Source of the DNA: JASHPR01 sp963833885
GTDB taxonomy: Bacteria > Actinomycetota > Actinomycetes > Streptosporangiales > Streptosporangiaceae
Direction: 5' to 3'
Length of the DNA stretch: 64,000 nt
Assembly (NCBI GenBank): GCA_963833885.1
Contig: CAWHZU010000036.1
Span: forward strand, 248,001-312,000
Of the stretch, positions 25,419-34,257 are shown piece by piece; the stretch's first letter is position 1, and each line of letters starts with the position of its first letter. The position numbers and the translations under genes are program-made. The notes below the pieces were generated by a model. The model made no database searches and was not told the DNA's origin. It saw nothing but the letters and a program-made list of their open reading frames with translations.

Positions 25419-26553
25419 CGGCGGCGGCAACGATGTGTGAGCGCAGGCGGCTGAGAGCGTCGGTTCGCGCTCCGATCAGGGCTGGCTCATCGGTCAGCGT
25501 TGCGGCCTGGATCGGAATGGGCCGGGGCAGGCGCGCCGCCTCCGCCGCGATGGCCTCGAGGATCAGCGGGTGGCTGCCCCAGGAGCCGCCGACGACGATA
25601 AGCCCCGAGTCGGCGAGCGCCACGGCGGCGGCGAGTATCCCGCTGACGGCCCGGCTCAGGATCTGGCGTATGGCCGCGGCCTGCGGCTGCGCGCCGGTCG
25701 CCGCGGCGAGGAGGCGGTCGACGTCGATGGCGGTGGAGCCGGGCCTCCTCAGATCCAGGACCCTGAACACCTCGATCAGGCGCATTGCCTGCCCCTGCGG
25801 GCCGACGGTGATGAGGTGCGCGATCTCGCCGGCGAAGCCAGCATGCCCGCGGATGACCGTTCCGTCGCTGATGACAGCGGCACCCAGTCCGTCGCCCAGG
25901 AAGACATAGGTGAAATCGCCGAGGTCTGGGGCGGGGGCGTTGTCGCGTTCAGCCTGCGCCGCCCAGTTGACGTCGTTGTCTACGACGACGGGGCCGTCGA
26001 CGTACGGGGCCAGGATCCTGGCGGGATCGAGTTCGCCGAGCAGGAAGGGCTCGTCGGGCAGCCGGATCAGCCGCCCGGTGGCCCGGTCCACCGGACCGGC
26101 GGCGCTGACAACCGCCAGGCGGGGGGTCGCTCCGGCGTTTTTCCGAGCCGTGGCGGCGGCGCGGCGCAGCGCCTTGCCGATCCGCTCGGCCGGGGCAAGG
26201 CTGTCGATCTTGTCTTCGGCCCGGGAAACGGCATCGCCGTAGGCATCGACGCATTCGGCCACGACGCCTTCGGGAGCGATGCTGACGGCCAAGGCGGTGC
26301 CGGCGCTGGCGGCGAGGGCGTAATACGACCCGACGCGGCCGCGGCCCCGGCCGCCCGCTGTCCGCTCGCCGGTGTTCGCGACGACTCCTGCTTCGGCCAG
26401 CCGGCGCACGCTCTCGCCCACGGCCGGCTTGGACATGCCGGTGGCGATGGCCAGCTCGGCCCGGGTCAGCCGCCGCTGCCGCATGAGCGCGCGCAGGACG
26501 TGCTCGTCGGTCAGCGAGCGGAGCAGTTCTGGCGAAGGCTTGGGCGGGCTCAC
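25390..26553 (-). CDS. ROK-family transcriptional regulator
   Basis: 387 aa. The N-terminal MarR-like winged helix (LTRAELAIATGMSKPAVGES, VRRLAEAGVV) is followed by a ROK sugar-kinase-like domain (VVVDNDVNWAAQAERD, FLGDGLGAAVISDGTVIRGH, AGFAGEIAHL). The usual CxCGxxGC zinc motif is not evident. It diverges from the DUF1479-MocA genes with two similar boxes between them, so it most likely represses that unit and itself, with a sugar or sugar acid as effector. Confidence 0.88.
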   Translation of the reverse strand: MSPPKPSPELLRSLTDEHVLRALMRQRRLTRAELAIATGMSKPAVGESVRRLAEAGVVANTGERTAGGRGRGRVGSYYALAASAGTALAVSIAPEGVVAECVDAYGDAVSRAEDKIDSLAPAERIGKALRRAAATARKNAGATPRLAVVSAAGPVDRATGRLIRLPDEPFLLGELDPARILAPYVDGPVVVDNDVNWAAQAERDNAPAPDLGDFTYVFLGDGLGAAVISDGTVIRGHAGFAGEIAHLITVGPQGQAMRLIEVFRVLDLRRPGSTAIDVDRLLAAATGAQPQAAAIRQILSRAVSGILAAAVALADSGLIVVGGSWGSHPLILEAIAAEAARLPRPIPIQAATLTDEPALIGARTDALSRLRSHIVAAAVRLPTLGNA

Positions 26554-26565
26554 GGCCGAATTCTA

Positions 26566-26634
26566 GTAAGGGACCTTGCCTGGAAAGCTGCAGCCTCTTA
26601 TAGTCCGTCTAAGTAAGGGAGCCTTCCTAGAAAG
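26566..26634. promoter_or_regulatory. Two direct-repeat operator boxes between ROK and DUF1479
   Basis: Two 22-bp boxes (26566-26587 and 26613-26634) match at 18 of 22 positions. Both start GTAAGGGA and end GAAAG, and in the second an AAGG/CCTT dyad is clear. They lie 47 bp apart in the 90-bp divergent gap, the second one ending 9 bp before the DUF1479 GTG. They are the best candidates for the ROK binding sites. Confidence 0.65.
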
Positions 26635-26643
26635 AGTGTTGCC

Positions 26644-27932
26644 GTGACACAGCCCGAGACCGCCGCGCTGCCCCCGCTGCCGCACTGGGAGCAGGCACCG
26701 CCGGACATCCCCGCCGCCATCGCACAGGTCAAGGCCGCCCTGCGGGCTCGTATCGCCGCCTCGGGCCGCACCGTCGAGGAGGTCTTTGAGTCGTTGAGCA
26801 GCAGCTGACGGCGGAGGTCGGCGAGATCGTGGCGGCGCGCGAGCGAGGCGACACGGTCTGGCCGGTCATCGACTACGCGGACATCGAGTCCGGCAGCGTT
26901 TCCGCGGAAACGCGGGCGCTGCTGCACCGGCGTGGCTGCCTGGTGGTCCGCGGGCACTTCGACCGCGACCAGGCGCTGGCCTGGGACCGCAACTTCATGG
27001 ACTACGTCGAGGGCAACCAGTTCTTCAAGCAGTACCGCGGCCCCGCCGACGACTTCTTCGCCAGCGTCGAGTCCGAGCCCGAGATCTACCCCATCTACTG
27101 GTCGCCGGCGCAGATGCAGGCCCGGCAGCATGACCGGATGGCGCGGGTGCAGGCGTTCCTCAACGGCCTCTGGAAGCACGAATCCGACGGTGTGCAGTGG
27201 TTCGACCCGGCCCGGTACCTGCTGTATCCGGACCGGATCCGGCGCCGGCCGCCGGGCACCGACTCCGCTGGCCTCGGGCCCCACCTCGACCCGGGCTCTC
27301 TCGACCTGTGGATGACCCAGGGCTACCAGAGGGCGTTCCGCCACCTGTTCGACGGCACCGTCGAGCAATACGACCCCTGGGACGCGGCGCACCTCACCAC
27401 CGCACCGCAGTACCCCGCGAGCACGATGTGCTCAGCCTTCCGCACGTTCCAGGGCTGGACTGCGATGTCCGACATGGCTCATGACCAGGGCGTGCTGCAT
27501 ACGGTCCCCATCCCCGGTGCGATGGCCTACCTCATGCTGCGCCCGCTCCTTCCCGACGTCCCCGACGACGACATGTGCGGCGTCGCCATCGGCCAGGCGT
27601 TTCCGGCCGGCGAAAAATGGCACCACCCGCTCCGGCCGGCCCTCACCGGCATTCCCGACGTCCAGGCCGGCGACTCGGTGTGGTGGCATTGCGACATGAT
27701 TCACAGCGTGGCGCCCGTGGCAAACCAGCAGGGCTGGGGAAACGTCATGTACATCCCGGCCGCACCCTGGTGCCAGCGCAACGAGCAGTACGCGCCCAGC
27801 GTCCGGGAAGCCTTCCGCACCGGGTCCAGCCCCAGCGACTTCCCCGAAGAACACTACGAGAGCACGTGGGCGGACCGGTTCGGTGCCCGGGACCTCAACG
27901 AAACCGGCCGAAGCGGGCTCGGCTTTGACTGA
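26644..27932 (+). pseudogene. DUF1479 (YbiU-like) oxygenase gene with one frameshift
   Basis: A 54-codon frame from GTG 26644 (LPHWEQAPPDIPAAIAQVKA, RIAASGRTVEEVF) ends at 26808, and the continuation VEQQLTAEVGEIVAARERGD is in another frame that runs to 27932. Together they make a normal ~428-residue DUF1479 protein, so one base is missing (or two are extra) near 26790-26796. The second part has the Fe(II)/2OG-like ligands HLD in GLGPHLDPGSLDLW and the distal His in MIHSVAPV. It is related to PhyH-type oxygenases. If the shift is real, only a truncated protein from an internal GTG (26829) would be made. Confidence 0.8.
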
Positions 27933-27972
27933 CCCCATCACCAGCCGGCCGGGCATGGCAGGATACACGTCT

Positions 27973-28923
27973 ATGCCAGGCGATGCGGTGACCCGGCCGC
28001 TGCGTTTTGGCCTGGTCGGTACCGGCCACTGGGCGGAGATCGCGCACGCCCCCGCGCTCGCCTCGACGGAGGGCATCGAGCTCGCCGCGGTCTGGGGCCG
28101 AAACTCCGGCGCCGCGGGACAACTGGCCGCCGCCTACGACGCCACGGCGCACGGCGACCTCGCTGACTTCCTGGCCAGCGTCGACGCGGTCTCCTTCGCC
28201 GTGCCACCTGACGTACAGGTCCCGATCGCCACCCGCGCGGCCCGCGCTGGGAAGCACCTGCTCCTGGAAAAGCCGATCGCCATCTCACCGGCGGATGCCG
28301 ACACCCTCGCCGATGCGGTGGAGAGCGCGCAGGTTGCATCCATTGTCTTCTTTACCGGCCGGTTTCAGGCCGACGTGCGGGCCTGGCTGGCCGAGGCGCT
28401 GGCGGCCAGAGGATGGGCAGGCGGCTGCGCGGTCTGGCTCGGCTCGGCCATGCGACCGGGCAGCCCGTTCAACACCCCATGGCGCCAGGAGAAAGGCGGG
28501 CTGTGGGATCTCGGCCCGCACGTGCTCTCACTGCTGTGGGCCAGCCTCGGCCCGGTGCGTTCGGTCGCCGCCGATGCCGGCCGGGGCGACATCACTCATC
28601 TCGTCCTGCACCACGACACCGGGGTGACCAGCACCGTGACGGTGACCCTGGACCAGCCGCAGAATGCAGAGTTCTCCGAGCTGTATCTGTGGGGAGAACC
28701 GGGCCGGTCAGTCTGTCCGGCCGAGACCGAAGATCCGGTAGTCCCGTTGCGGACCGCCCTCACCGAACTGGCCGCCAACGCCCGATCGGGGCAAGTCAGC
28801 CACCCCTGCGACGTACGCTTCGGCCGCGACATAGGGCACATACTCGCCGACGCCCAGCGCCAGATCGACTCACACGGCCCCGAACCACATCAGGCAGTCA
28901 GCTGTAGTGATAACGAGCCTTGA
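27973..28923 (+). CDS. Gfo/Idh/MocA-family oxidoreductase
   Basis: 316 aa from ATG 27973 (GCAGGA upstream; an ATG at 27955 is possible). The NAD(P)-binding Rossmann motif is RFGLVGTGHWAEIAHAPALA. The conserved EKP Lys is in GKHLLLEKPIAISPADA, and WDLGPHVLSLLWASLGPVRS matches the catalytic region with the usual D..xH. It follows the DUF1479 gene by 40 bp and is probably cotranscribed under the ROK regulator, suggesting modification of a sugar, inositol or sugar acid. Confidence 0.85.
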   Translation: MPGDAVTRPLRFGLVGTGHWAEIAHAPALASTEGIELAAVWGRNSGAAGQLAAAYDATAHGDLADFLASVDAVSFAVPPDVQVPIATRAARAGKHLLLEKPIAISPADADTLADAVESAQVASIVFFTGRFQADVRAWLAEALAARGWAGGCAVWLGSAMRPGSPFNTPWRQEKGGLWDLGPHVLSLLWASLGPVRSVAADAGRGDITHLVLHHDTGVTSTVTVTLDQPQNAEFSELYLWGEPGRSVCPAETEDPVVPLRTALTELAANARSGQVSHPCDVRFGRDIGHILADAQRQIDSHGPEPHQAVSCSDNEP

Positions 28924-29158
28924 GGATCTTTACTTCTTTGTCGTCGGCCCGGTAGACGAGCCGGTGTTCGTCGTCGATACGGCGCGACCAGTAGCCTGAC
29001 AGATCCCCTTTCAGGGGCTCAGGCTTACCTATCCCAACGAATGGATCACGCTGAATCTCGGCGATTAACCGCGTGATCCGTATCGCCATTTTCCGGTCTG
29101 CACCCAGCCAGTACAGGAAGTCTTCCCAGCCGTCGGGATCGAAGTGGATGCTTCTCAC
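28898..29158 (-). CDS. yoeB: YoeB/Txe-family toxin (mRNA endonuclease)
   Basis: 86 aa. The sequence (FDPDGWEDFLYWLGADRKMA, ITRLIAEIQRDPFVGIGKPE, PLKGDLSGYWSRRIDDEHRL) and the C-terminal RYHYS are diagnostic of the YoeB group; in E. coli YoeB the catalytic Glu, Arg and the terminal His-Tyr are retained in the same places. It cleaves mRNA in the ribosomal A site when free of its antitoxin. Its GTG start overlaps the antitoxin stop by one base. Its 3' end overlaps the MocA gene end. Confidence 0.93.
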   Translation of the reverse strand: MRSIHFDPDGWEDFLYWLGADRKMAIRITRLIAEIQRDPFVGIGKPEPLKGDLSGYWSRRIDDEHRLVYRADDKEVKILKARYHYS

Positions 29159-29436
29159 TACTCGCCCGCCAGATTCTGCAACTCCTCCATGGTCTTGACG
29201 ACGGTCGGCTGGCCTGACTTATCCCGGGCAACGGCCTCCATCAGTCGCTGCGCGTTGGCGGGAGACCGCAGCAGGTAGATGGTCTCCTGCCACGAGTCGA
29301 AGTCCTCAGCAGACATGAGGACAGCGTCGCCGGCCTTGGAACTTATCCTCACTGGAACATGGTCGTCGTTGACCTGCTGGATGAGAGGGAACAGGCGAGA
29401 GCGGGCCTCGCTGGCGCTGACAGCCACTGCATCCAC
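29158..29436 (-). CDS. yefM: YefM/Phd-family antitoxin
   Basis: 92 aa. The YefM-type N-terminus (SASEARSRLFPLIQQVNDDH, VPVRISSKAGDAVLMSAEDF) binds DNA, and the C-terminal tail (LRSPANAQRLMEAV onward) should neutralise YoeB. It precedes the toxin with a 1-bp overlap, the normal antitoxin-first order. The start is a GTG at 29436 with GGAG upstream. Confidence 0.93.
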   Translation of the reverse strand: MDAVAVSASEARSRLFPLIQQVNDDHVPVRISSKAGDAVLMSAEDFDSWQETIYLLRSPANAQRLMEAVARDKSGQPTVVKTMEELQNLAGE

Positions 29437-29446
29437 CTCCGTCTCC

Positions 29447-29496
29447 TGTGTACGAGATCATGGTACCAGAGAGGTACAAGTTTCCTGTACAAGATC
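29447..29496. promoter_or_regulatory. YefM-YoeB operator/promoter region
   Basis: On the minus strand CTTGTACA and CTTGTACC repeat 12 bp apart, with GGTACC and CGTACACA nearby. TGTACA-type half-sites are the known YefM recognition core in E. coli. Their place just before the antitoxin gene supports autoregulation. Confidence 0.6.
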
Positions 29497-29667
29497 TCGG
29501 CGGCGAACTGTGCTGACACGGCATCCTCCACCGCCATGTGCGACTCCCCATCGCCAACTCAAGCCAGATGGGCACTATCGAGGAGGAACAGGACCACCTG
29601 CTTAGCTTCCCTGCCTGGGCCGATAAGGTGCAAGCGGACTGTTCGGGTCAGATTCGAGGGGCGGGCG

Positions 29668-30861
29668 ATGACGATCCTAGATGCGGATGTCGCGGTTATC
29701 GGCGCTGGCTCGGTGGGGAGCATGGCGAGCTGGCAGCTGGCCGAGCGGGGCTTGCGCGTCATCGCGGTGGATCGGTTCATGATCCCGGGGCCGTTCTCGG
29801 CTTACGCGGGCGAGTCACGTCTGTTCCGCATGGTCTATGCGGAGGGCGGGCATTACACGCCGCTGCTGCAGCGCGCCCGTGACCTGTGGCGCGAGCTCGA
29901 GGCGGTCAGCGGGACCGAGCTGCTCACGATCACGGGCGTGGTGACGATCATGGATCACGATCACCCCGACCATGCTGCCCTGTTGCGGGCGGGCCGGGAG
30001 CGGGGCCTGAGTTTCGAGGTCCTGGCCGGGCCGGAGGCTCGCCGCCGGCTGCCCCAGCACGTTATCCGCGACGGTGACGTGGCCCTGTTCGATCCCGAGG
30101 GCGGTTTCCTGCGCAGCGAGCGGGCGGTGTTCTCGGCTCTCCGGCAGGCCGAGCACCGCGGAGCCTCGTTCCTCGGCAACCGGCAGGTCAGGGCCCTGGA
30201 ACGCGACGGTGACCGGTGGCTGGTCCGCACGGATCAGGAAGAGATCCGGGCTCCGCGGGTGCTGGTGGCCACCGGAACCGGCGCCGGGCCGGTCTGCGAA
30301 GCGCTCGGTACCCACCTGGCGGTGCTTCCCCAGATACTGACCTGGTTCCCCATCGCGGACCACGGGCTGCTTGCCCGCGGCGGGCAGCAGGCCTTCATCC
30401 GCAGTTCGCGCGATGCCCAGTTCTACGGCTTCCCCAGCAGCGACGGATGGACCATGAAGGTGGCGGCCAGCATCTACCTTGACGAGGTCACCTCGATGGC
30501 CCGCCCGATCACCTGGGATCCTGGCCATCTGAACACGGTGCAATCCTGGGTCAGCACTTACCTGCCCGCGCTGGCGCCCCGCCCCGTGCGGACGGTGCTG
30601 TGCGCCGACGGGTACACGGTCGACGACACCGGCCTGCTCGGGTTCGTGCCCGGCATGGACGGGGTCGTCGTTGCGGTCGGCTTCTCCGGTCACGGATTCA
30701 AGATGGCGTCCTCGCTCGGGGCCGTCGCCGCCGACCTGATCACGGAAGGCACGACGGCCACAGACATCAGCTTCATGAATCCAGCGCGTTTCCTGCCAGG
30801 AAAGGATGCCATCGACATGCTTCCCCTGAACGCTGCGAGTCCGCAGGACGAGCGCCGGTGA
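29668..30861 (+). CDS. SolA/sarcosine oxidase-like FAD amine oxidase
   Basis: 397 aa from ATG 29668. The FAD-binding dinucleotide fold is DADVAVIGAGSVGSMASWQL, followed by GLRVIAVDRF and a later GESRLFRMVYAEG as in monomeric sarcosine/N-methyltryptophan oxidases (DAO superfamily, PF01266). The C-terminal VVVAVGFSGHGFKMASSLG matches the FAD-contact loop; the family's covalent-flavin Cys position is not certain here. It oxidises a secondary or N-methyl amino acid to an imine and H2O2. It overlaps the next gene by 4 bp. Confidence 0.85.
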   Translation: MTILDADVAVIGAGSVGSMASWQLAERGLRVIAVDRFMIPGPFSAYAGESRLFRMVYAEGGHYTPLLQRARDLWRELEAVSGTELLTITGVVTIMDHDHPDHAALLRAGRERGLSFEVLAGPEARRRLPQHVIRDGDVALFDPEGGFLRSERAVFSALRQAEHRGASFLGNRQVRALERDGDRWLVRTDQEEIRAPRVLVATGTGAGPVCEALGTHLAVLPQILTWFPIADHGLLARGGQQAFIRSSRDAQFYGFPSSDGWTMKVAASIYLDEVTSMARPITWDPGHLNTVQSWVSTYLPALAPRPVRTVLCADGYTVDDTGLLGFVPGMDGVVVAVGFSGHGFKMASSLGAVAADLITEGTTATDISFMNPARFLPGKDAIDMLPLNAASPQDERR

Positions 30862-31847
30862 CCGCCCCAGCGCACTACGTCCTCGGGAATCTGGAGGCTC
30901 AGCCAGGCTCGCAGGTCCGCGGTTACTGTCAGGTGAACCTCGGAACGGACACCGTCGCGCTGCCGGTTGCCATCACCCACGGGACCGAGCCCGGCCCGGT
31001 GCTGGCGGTCACCGCGGGGATCCACGGCGGAGAGTACGTCCCCATGGTGGCGGTCCGCCAGTTCATCCGCGATCTCGATCCGGCCCGGATGCGGGGAACC
31101 GTCGTAGCCTGCCTGCAGTCCAGCCCGGTCGCCTTCGAGAAGCGGCTGGCCTTCGTCAACCCGCTCGACGGCCAGAACCTCAACAGGTCGTTCCCCGGCG
31201 ATCCGGCCGGGGGTCCCACCCAGCGGCTTGCCGCCTGGCTCTCGCAGAACCTGCTTGGCCGGGCTGACTACTACGTCGACTGCCACTGCGGTGACCTGCC
31301 CGAAGTGCTCGACTCGTTCGCGGGTGTCGCCGCGGGACCGGACGGCGTGCTGAGCGAGCAGGGCCGGGCGGTGGCCGACTGCTTCGACGTCGCCCGCATC
31401 CTCGAGGAGAGTCTCGAGGGATCTGCCGTCTTCCAGGCCGCGCTCGCCGGGGTCGCCGCGGCCCTCGTTGAGATTGGCGGCCAGGGCCGCTGGTCGCAAG
31501 CGGAGGCCGATGTGCAGCGGCAGGGCCTGCTCCGGGTGGCGGCGCTGGCCGGCATTCTCCCCGCGGACGGTCTCCCCGCGGACGGGGCGGCCCGGCCGCA
31601 TCTGCCCATTTACGAGGAGGTGGCGGGCGTGCTGAGCGACCGTCCCGGCCTGTGGTTTCCCGAGGTTGGCGTCGGGGCTTCGGTGGTCGAGGGCACTCGC
31701 CTTGGCCGGGTGGAGGACGCGTTCGGGGACACGGTCTGGGAGGTTCTGGCTCCTGCCGCTGGTGTGCTGGCGTTCGGGCTGGGCAGCCTCGCCGCAGCCC
31801 CGGGCGACCTGCTGGCATACATCGCGCGCCCCATGCCCGGCACCTGA
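30858..31847 (+). CDS. AstE/AspA-family zinc deacylase (M14-like)
   Basis: 329 aa from GTG 30858, which overlaps the upstream TGA (GTGA). Zinc ligands are the His and Glu of TAGIHGGEYVPMVAVRQF and the His of YYVDCHCGDLP. NPLDGQNLNRSFPG is the Arg-containing substrate pocket, and the C-terminal beta domain (LAPAAGVLAFGLGS) is as in succinylglutamate desuccinylase/aspartoacylase proteins (PF04952). Translational coupling to the amine oxidase suggests sequential steps on an N-acyl or N-alkyl amino acid. Confidence 0.85.
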   Translation: MTAPAHYVLGNLEAQPGSQVRGYCQVNLGTDTVALPVAITHGTEPGPVLAVTAGIHGGEYVPMVAVRQFIRDLDPARMRGTVVACLQSSPVAFEKRLAFVNPLDGQNLNRSFPGDPAGGPTQRLAAWLSQNLLGRADYYVDCHCGDLPEVLDSFAGVAAGPDGVLSEQGRAVADCFDVARILEESLEGSAVFQAALAGVAAALVEIGGQGRWSQAEADVQRQGLLRVAALAGILPADGLPADGAARPHLPIYEEVAGVLSDRPGLWFPEVGVGASVVEGTRLGRVEDAFGDTVWEVLAPAAGVLAFGLGSLAAAPGDLLAYIARPMPGT

Positions 31848-31857
31848 CCGCGAGCGG

Positions 31858-32472
31858 TCAGACGCCGGTCCAGACCAGCGGGATTGTGGACGCGGCCAGC
31901 AGCGCCGCCATGGCGGCGGTGAAGATGCGCCAGGCACGTGGCGACCGCAGGAAGCGCTGGAACGCGGCGCCGAAAGCCAGCCACGGCAGGCAGCTGGGAA
32001 GGGCGGCCAGCATAAACAGGCTCGCGAAGATGGCCGCCTGGGCCAGGGCATCGCCGGCGCGCCGGTCCAGGAAGGTCGCGATGGCAGCGACGCTGATCAG
32101 CCATCCCTTGGGGTTCATCCACTGGAAGGCCGCCATGCCGAGGAACCCGGCAGGTGCGTTCGCAGCCCCTTCGGCATGCGCCGCGGTCGCGATCTTCCAG
32201 GCCATCCAGCAGAGCATCGCCGCCCCGCCCCACTTCAGGACCTCGAGGGCCAGCGGATGAGCGAGGAGGACCTTGCCCAGCCCGAGGGTGATAGCGAACA
32301 GCATCGCGCCCATCCCCGTCACCTGCCCCAGCAGACTCGGCAGACCGTGCCGCACACCAACCCTGGCACCGACGGCGGTCAGCAGCGCATTGCTGGGGCC
32401 GGGGGTGCCGGCGACAACCGCGGAGAACGTCACAAACGCGATCACCTGGGCGGGGTCATGCATCACTTCCAT
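31858..32472 (-). CDS. LysE-family amino-acid exporter
   Basis: 204 aa with about six membrane helices. The N-terminal motif VVAGTPGPSNALLTAVGARV matches the GPG signature of LysE/RhtB exporters (PF01810), and AAFQWMNPKGWLISVAAI is the second conserved block. It diverges from an AraC regulator by 25 bp, a usual exporter-regulator pairing. Confidence 0.87.
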   Translation of the reverse strand: MEVMHDPAQVIAFVTFSAVVAGTPGPSNALLTAVGARVGVRHGLPSLLGQVTGMGAMLFAITLGLGKVLLAHPLALEVLKWGGAAMLCWMAWKIATAAHAEGAANAPAGFLGMAAFQWMNPKGWLISVAAIATFLDRRAGDALAQAAIFASLFMLAALPSCLPWLAFGAAFQRFLRSPRAWRIFTAAMAALLAASTIPLVWTGV

Positions 32473-32497
32473 GCGCGGCGCTCCGTAGATTGGATCT

Positions 32498-33391
32498 ATG
32501 GCGGCCCTCAGCCTGGGTGATGCAAGCGGCGCTGGTCTTGAACATTCGTGTGAGCCAGATGAGTGGGTGGACGCCGCAAGGCCGGTGGACGGGGTGGAAC
32601 TGTTCCGCGCCCGGCTGCGGGGCAGCCCGTTCAGCCGGCACCGGCACGATGTCTACGCGATCGGCGTCACCGAGGAGGGAGTCCAGGCGTTCGGCTACCG
32701 GGGCACGGTTGAGCACAGCCTCCCCGGACAGGTCTTCGTGCTGCATCCCGACGAACTGCACGACGGCAGGGCAGAGGGGCCGGGCTTGTTCGGCTACCGC
32801 CAGATCTACGTCACCCCGGACCGGATCGCCGCGGCTCTGCCGGCCATCACGGGGCACTCGGCGCCGCTGCCCTTCGCTCCCCCGGTGATCGACGACCCAG
32901 CCCTCGCGCGCGTGGTGCGCACGGCGTTCACTCATGCGGCCGAGCCGCTGGCGCTCGACGCACTGGTGCTTCGGCTGGCCCAGGGCCTCCGGCGGTTCAG
33001 CGCCATCGGGCCCGGCGCCGCCCTGCCCGGCCGGGTCGACCTGGCCGCCGTCGAGCGTGGCCGCGATTTCCTGCGGAGCCGGCTGACGATCGTGCAATCG
33101 AGCGAGGTGGAGGCGGTCACGGGCCTGGACCGCTACCAGTTCGCGCGCCAGTTCCACGCCGTATACGGGACCAGCCCATACCGATACTCAGTAATGCGGC
33201 GCCTCGACGTGGCCCGGGTATGGATCCGGAACGGGCGGCCCCTGGCAGATACGGCGACCGAGGCTGGCTTCGCCGACCAGGCCCATTTCACCCGGACGTT
33301 CAAAGCGGCGTTCGGCATGACCCCCGGCCGCTACGCAAAGCTCTGCACGGCCCGTTCCGGCACTGGAGCTGCTTCCGTCCGGCAGCGATGA
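32498..33391 (+). CDS. AraC-family regulator with cupin sensor
   Basis: 297 aa from ATG 32498. The N-terminal AraC-binding cupin (FSRHRHDVYAIGVTEEGVQA, LPGQVFVLHPDELHDGRAEG) is followed by a double HTH (VEAVTGLDRYQFARQFHAVY, GTSPYRYSVMRRLDVARVWI, ATEAGFADQAHFTRTFKAAF). It diverges from the LysE exporter, which is the probable target; an amino-acid-like inducer is inferred. Confidence 0.88.
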   Translation: MAALSLGDASGAGLEHSCEPDEWVDAARPVDGVELFRARLRGSPFSRHRHDVYAIGVTEEGVQAFGYRGTVEHSLPGQVFVLHPDELHDGRAEGPGLFGYRQIYVTPDRIAAALPAITGHSAPLPFAPPVIDDPALARVVRTAFTHAAEPLALDALVLRLAQGLRRFSAIGPGAALPGRVDLAAVERGRDFLRSRLTIVQSSEVEAVTGLDRYQFARQFHAVYGTSPYRYSVMRRLDVARVWIRNGRPLADTATEAGFADQAHFTRTFKAAFGMTPGRYAKLCTARSGTGAASVRQR

Positions 33392-33466
33392 GAGTTGGCC
33401 CGGCGTGCGTCTGTATCTCGGCAAGCGACGGATCGCTCAGCGAGAGCCATGACGAAGGGACCTGCC

Positions 33467-34024
33467 ATGCGGCCGGTGGTACTGCAGATGGGCGTCACCC
33501 TCGACGGATTCGTCCACGGGTCCAAGGGCTACGAGGACTGGGGACTTCCGCCGGAGGGCGAGGAGGTCGTGGCGTGGAAGGCCGCGTCGCTGCGTGAAGC
33601 GGGCACGCACATCATGGGCCGGGCGACGTATGAGGAGATGGCGTCGGTGTGGCCGAACACTACCGGCGTGTACGCCGACGTGATGAACGAGATCCCCAAG
33701 GTGGTCTTCTCGAAGACGCTGACCCGGGCCGAGTGGGCGGAAAGCCGGATTGCCGACGGCGACCTGGCTGAGGACATCGGCCGGCTCAAGCGTGAGCCCG
33801 GTGGTGTGATCCTCGCCCATGGCGGCGCAACCTTCGTCGACGCGCTGATCCGCGATGGGCTGATCGACGAATACCGGCTGGTGATCCACCCGGTGGCGAT
33901 CGGCCACGGGGCCGGCCTGTTCAGCGCGCTCCGCGGGCCGCTGCGGCTCGACCTGATCGAGGCTCGCAGGTTTCCAGGTGGCACCGCCATCCACGTCTAC
34001 CGGCCGAGAGCCGGGAACCGATGA
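33467..34024 (+). CDS. Dihydrofolate reductase-family (RibD C-domain) protein
   Basis: 185 aa from ATG 33467 with GAAGGGA 7 bp upstream. VLQMGVTLDGFVHGSKGYED, then GTHIMGRATYEEMASVWPNT, VVFSKTL and PGGVILAHGGATFVDALIRD follow the RibD C-terminal/DHFR-like reductase pattern (PF01872). Such stand-alone proteins in actinomycetes are NADPH-dependent reductases of unknown substrate. Confidence 0.82.
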   Translation: MRPVVLQMGVTLDGFVHGSKGYEDWGLPPEGEEVVAWKAASLREAGTHIMGRATYEEMASVWPNTTGVYADVMNEIPKVVFSKTLTRAEWAESRIADGDLAEDIGRLKREPGGVILAHGGATFVDALIRDGLIDEYRLVIHPVAIGHGAGLFSALRGPLRLDLIEARRFPGGTAIHVYRPRAGNR

Positions 34025-34257
34025 GGACGTTGGTCCAGTGGCCGGCCGGTCACGCCGACGGCATCACTGCCGCCGATTGGGCGCAGTAGCGGCTCGCCTG
34101 GCGTTGAGCGCATCCGGTAGAACTGCCATACTCGCCGAAGACAAACGTTATTCCTCTGTGCCCGCTGGCGGCCTGGGCCAGCGGCGGGACCCTCGTGGTG
34201 CGGCCATCGGCCGGCGTCGGCACGCGTGCGGGTCCGCCGAGCTAAGGAGATGCAGCG

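Noticed and set aside
29447..29496. TTGTAC words at yefM as further GntR sites
   Set aside because: They fit the known TGTACA core of YefM autoregulation and lack the full TTGTACACAA word.
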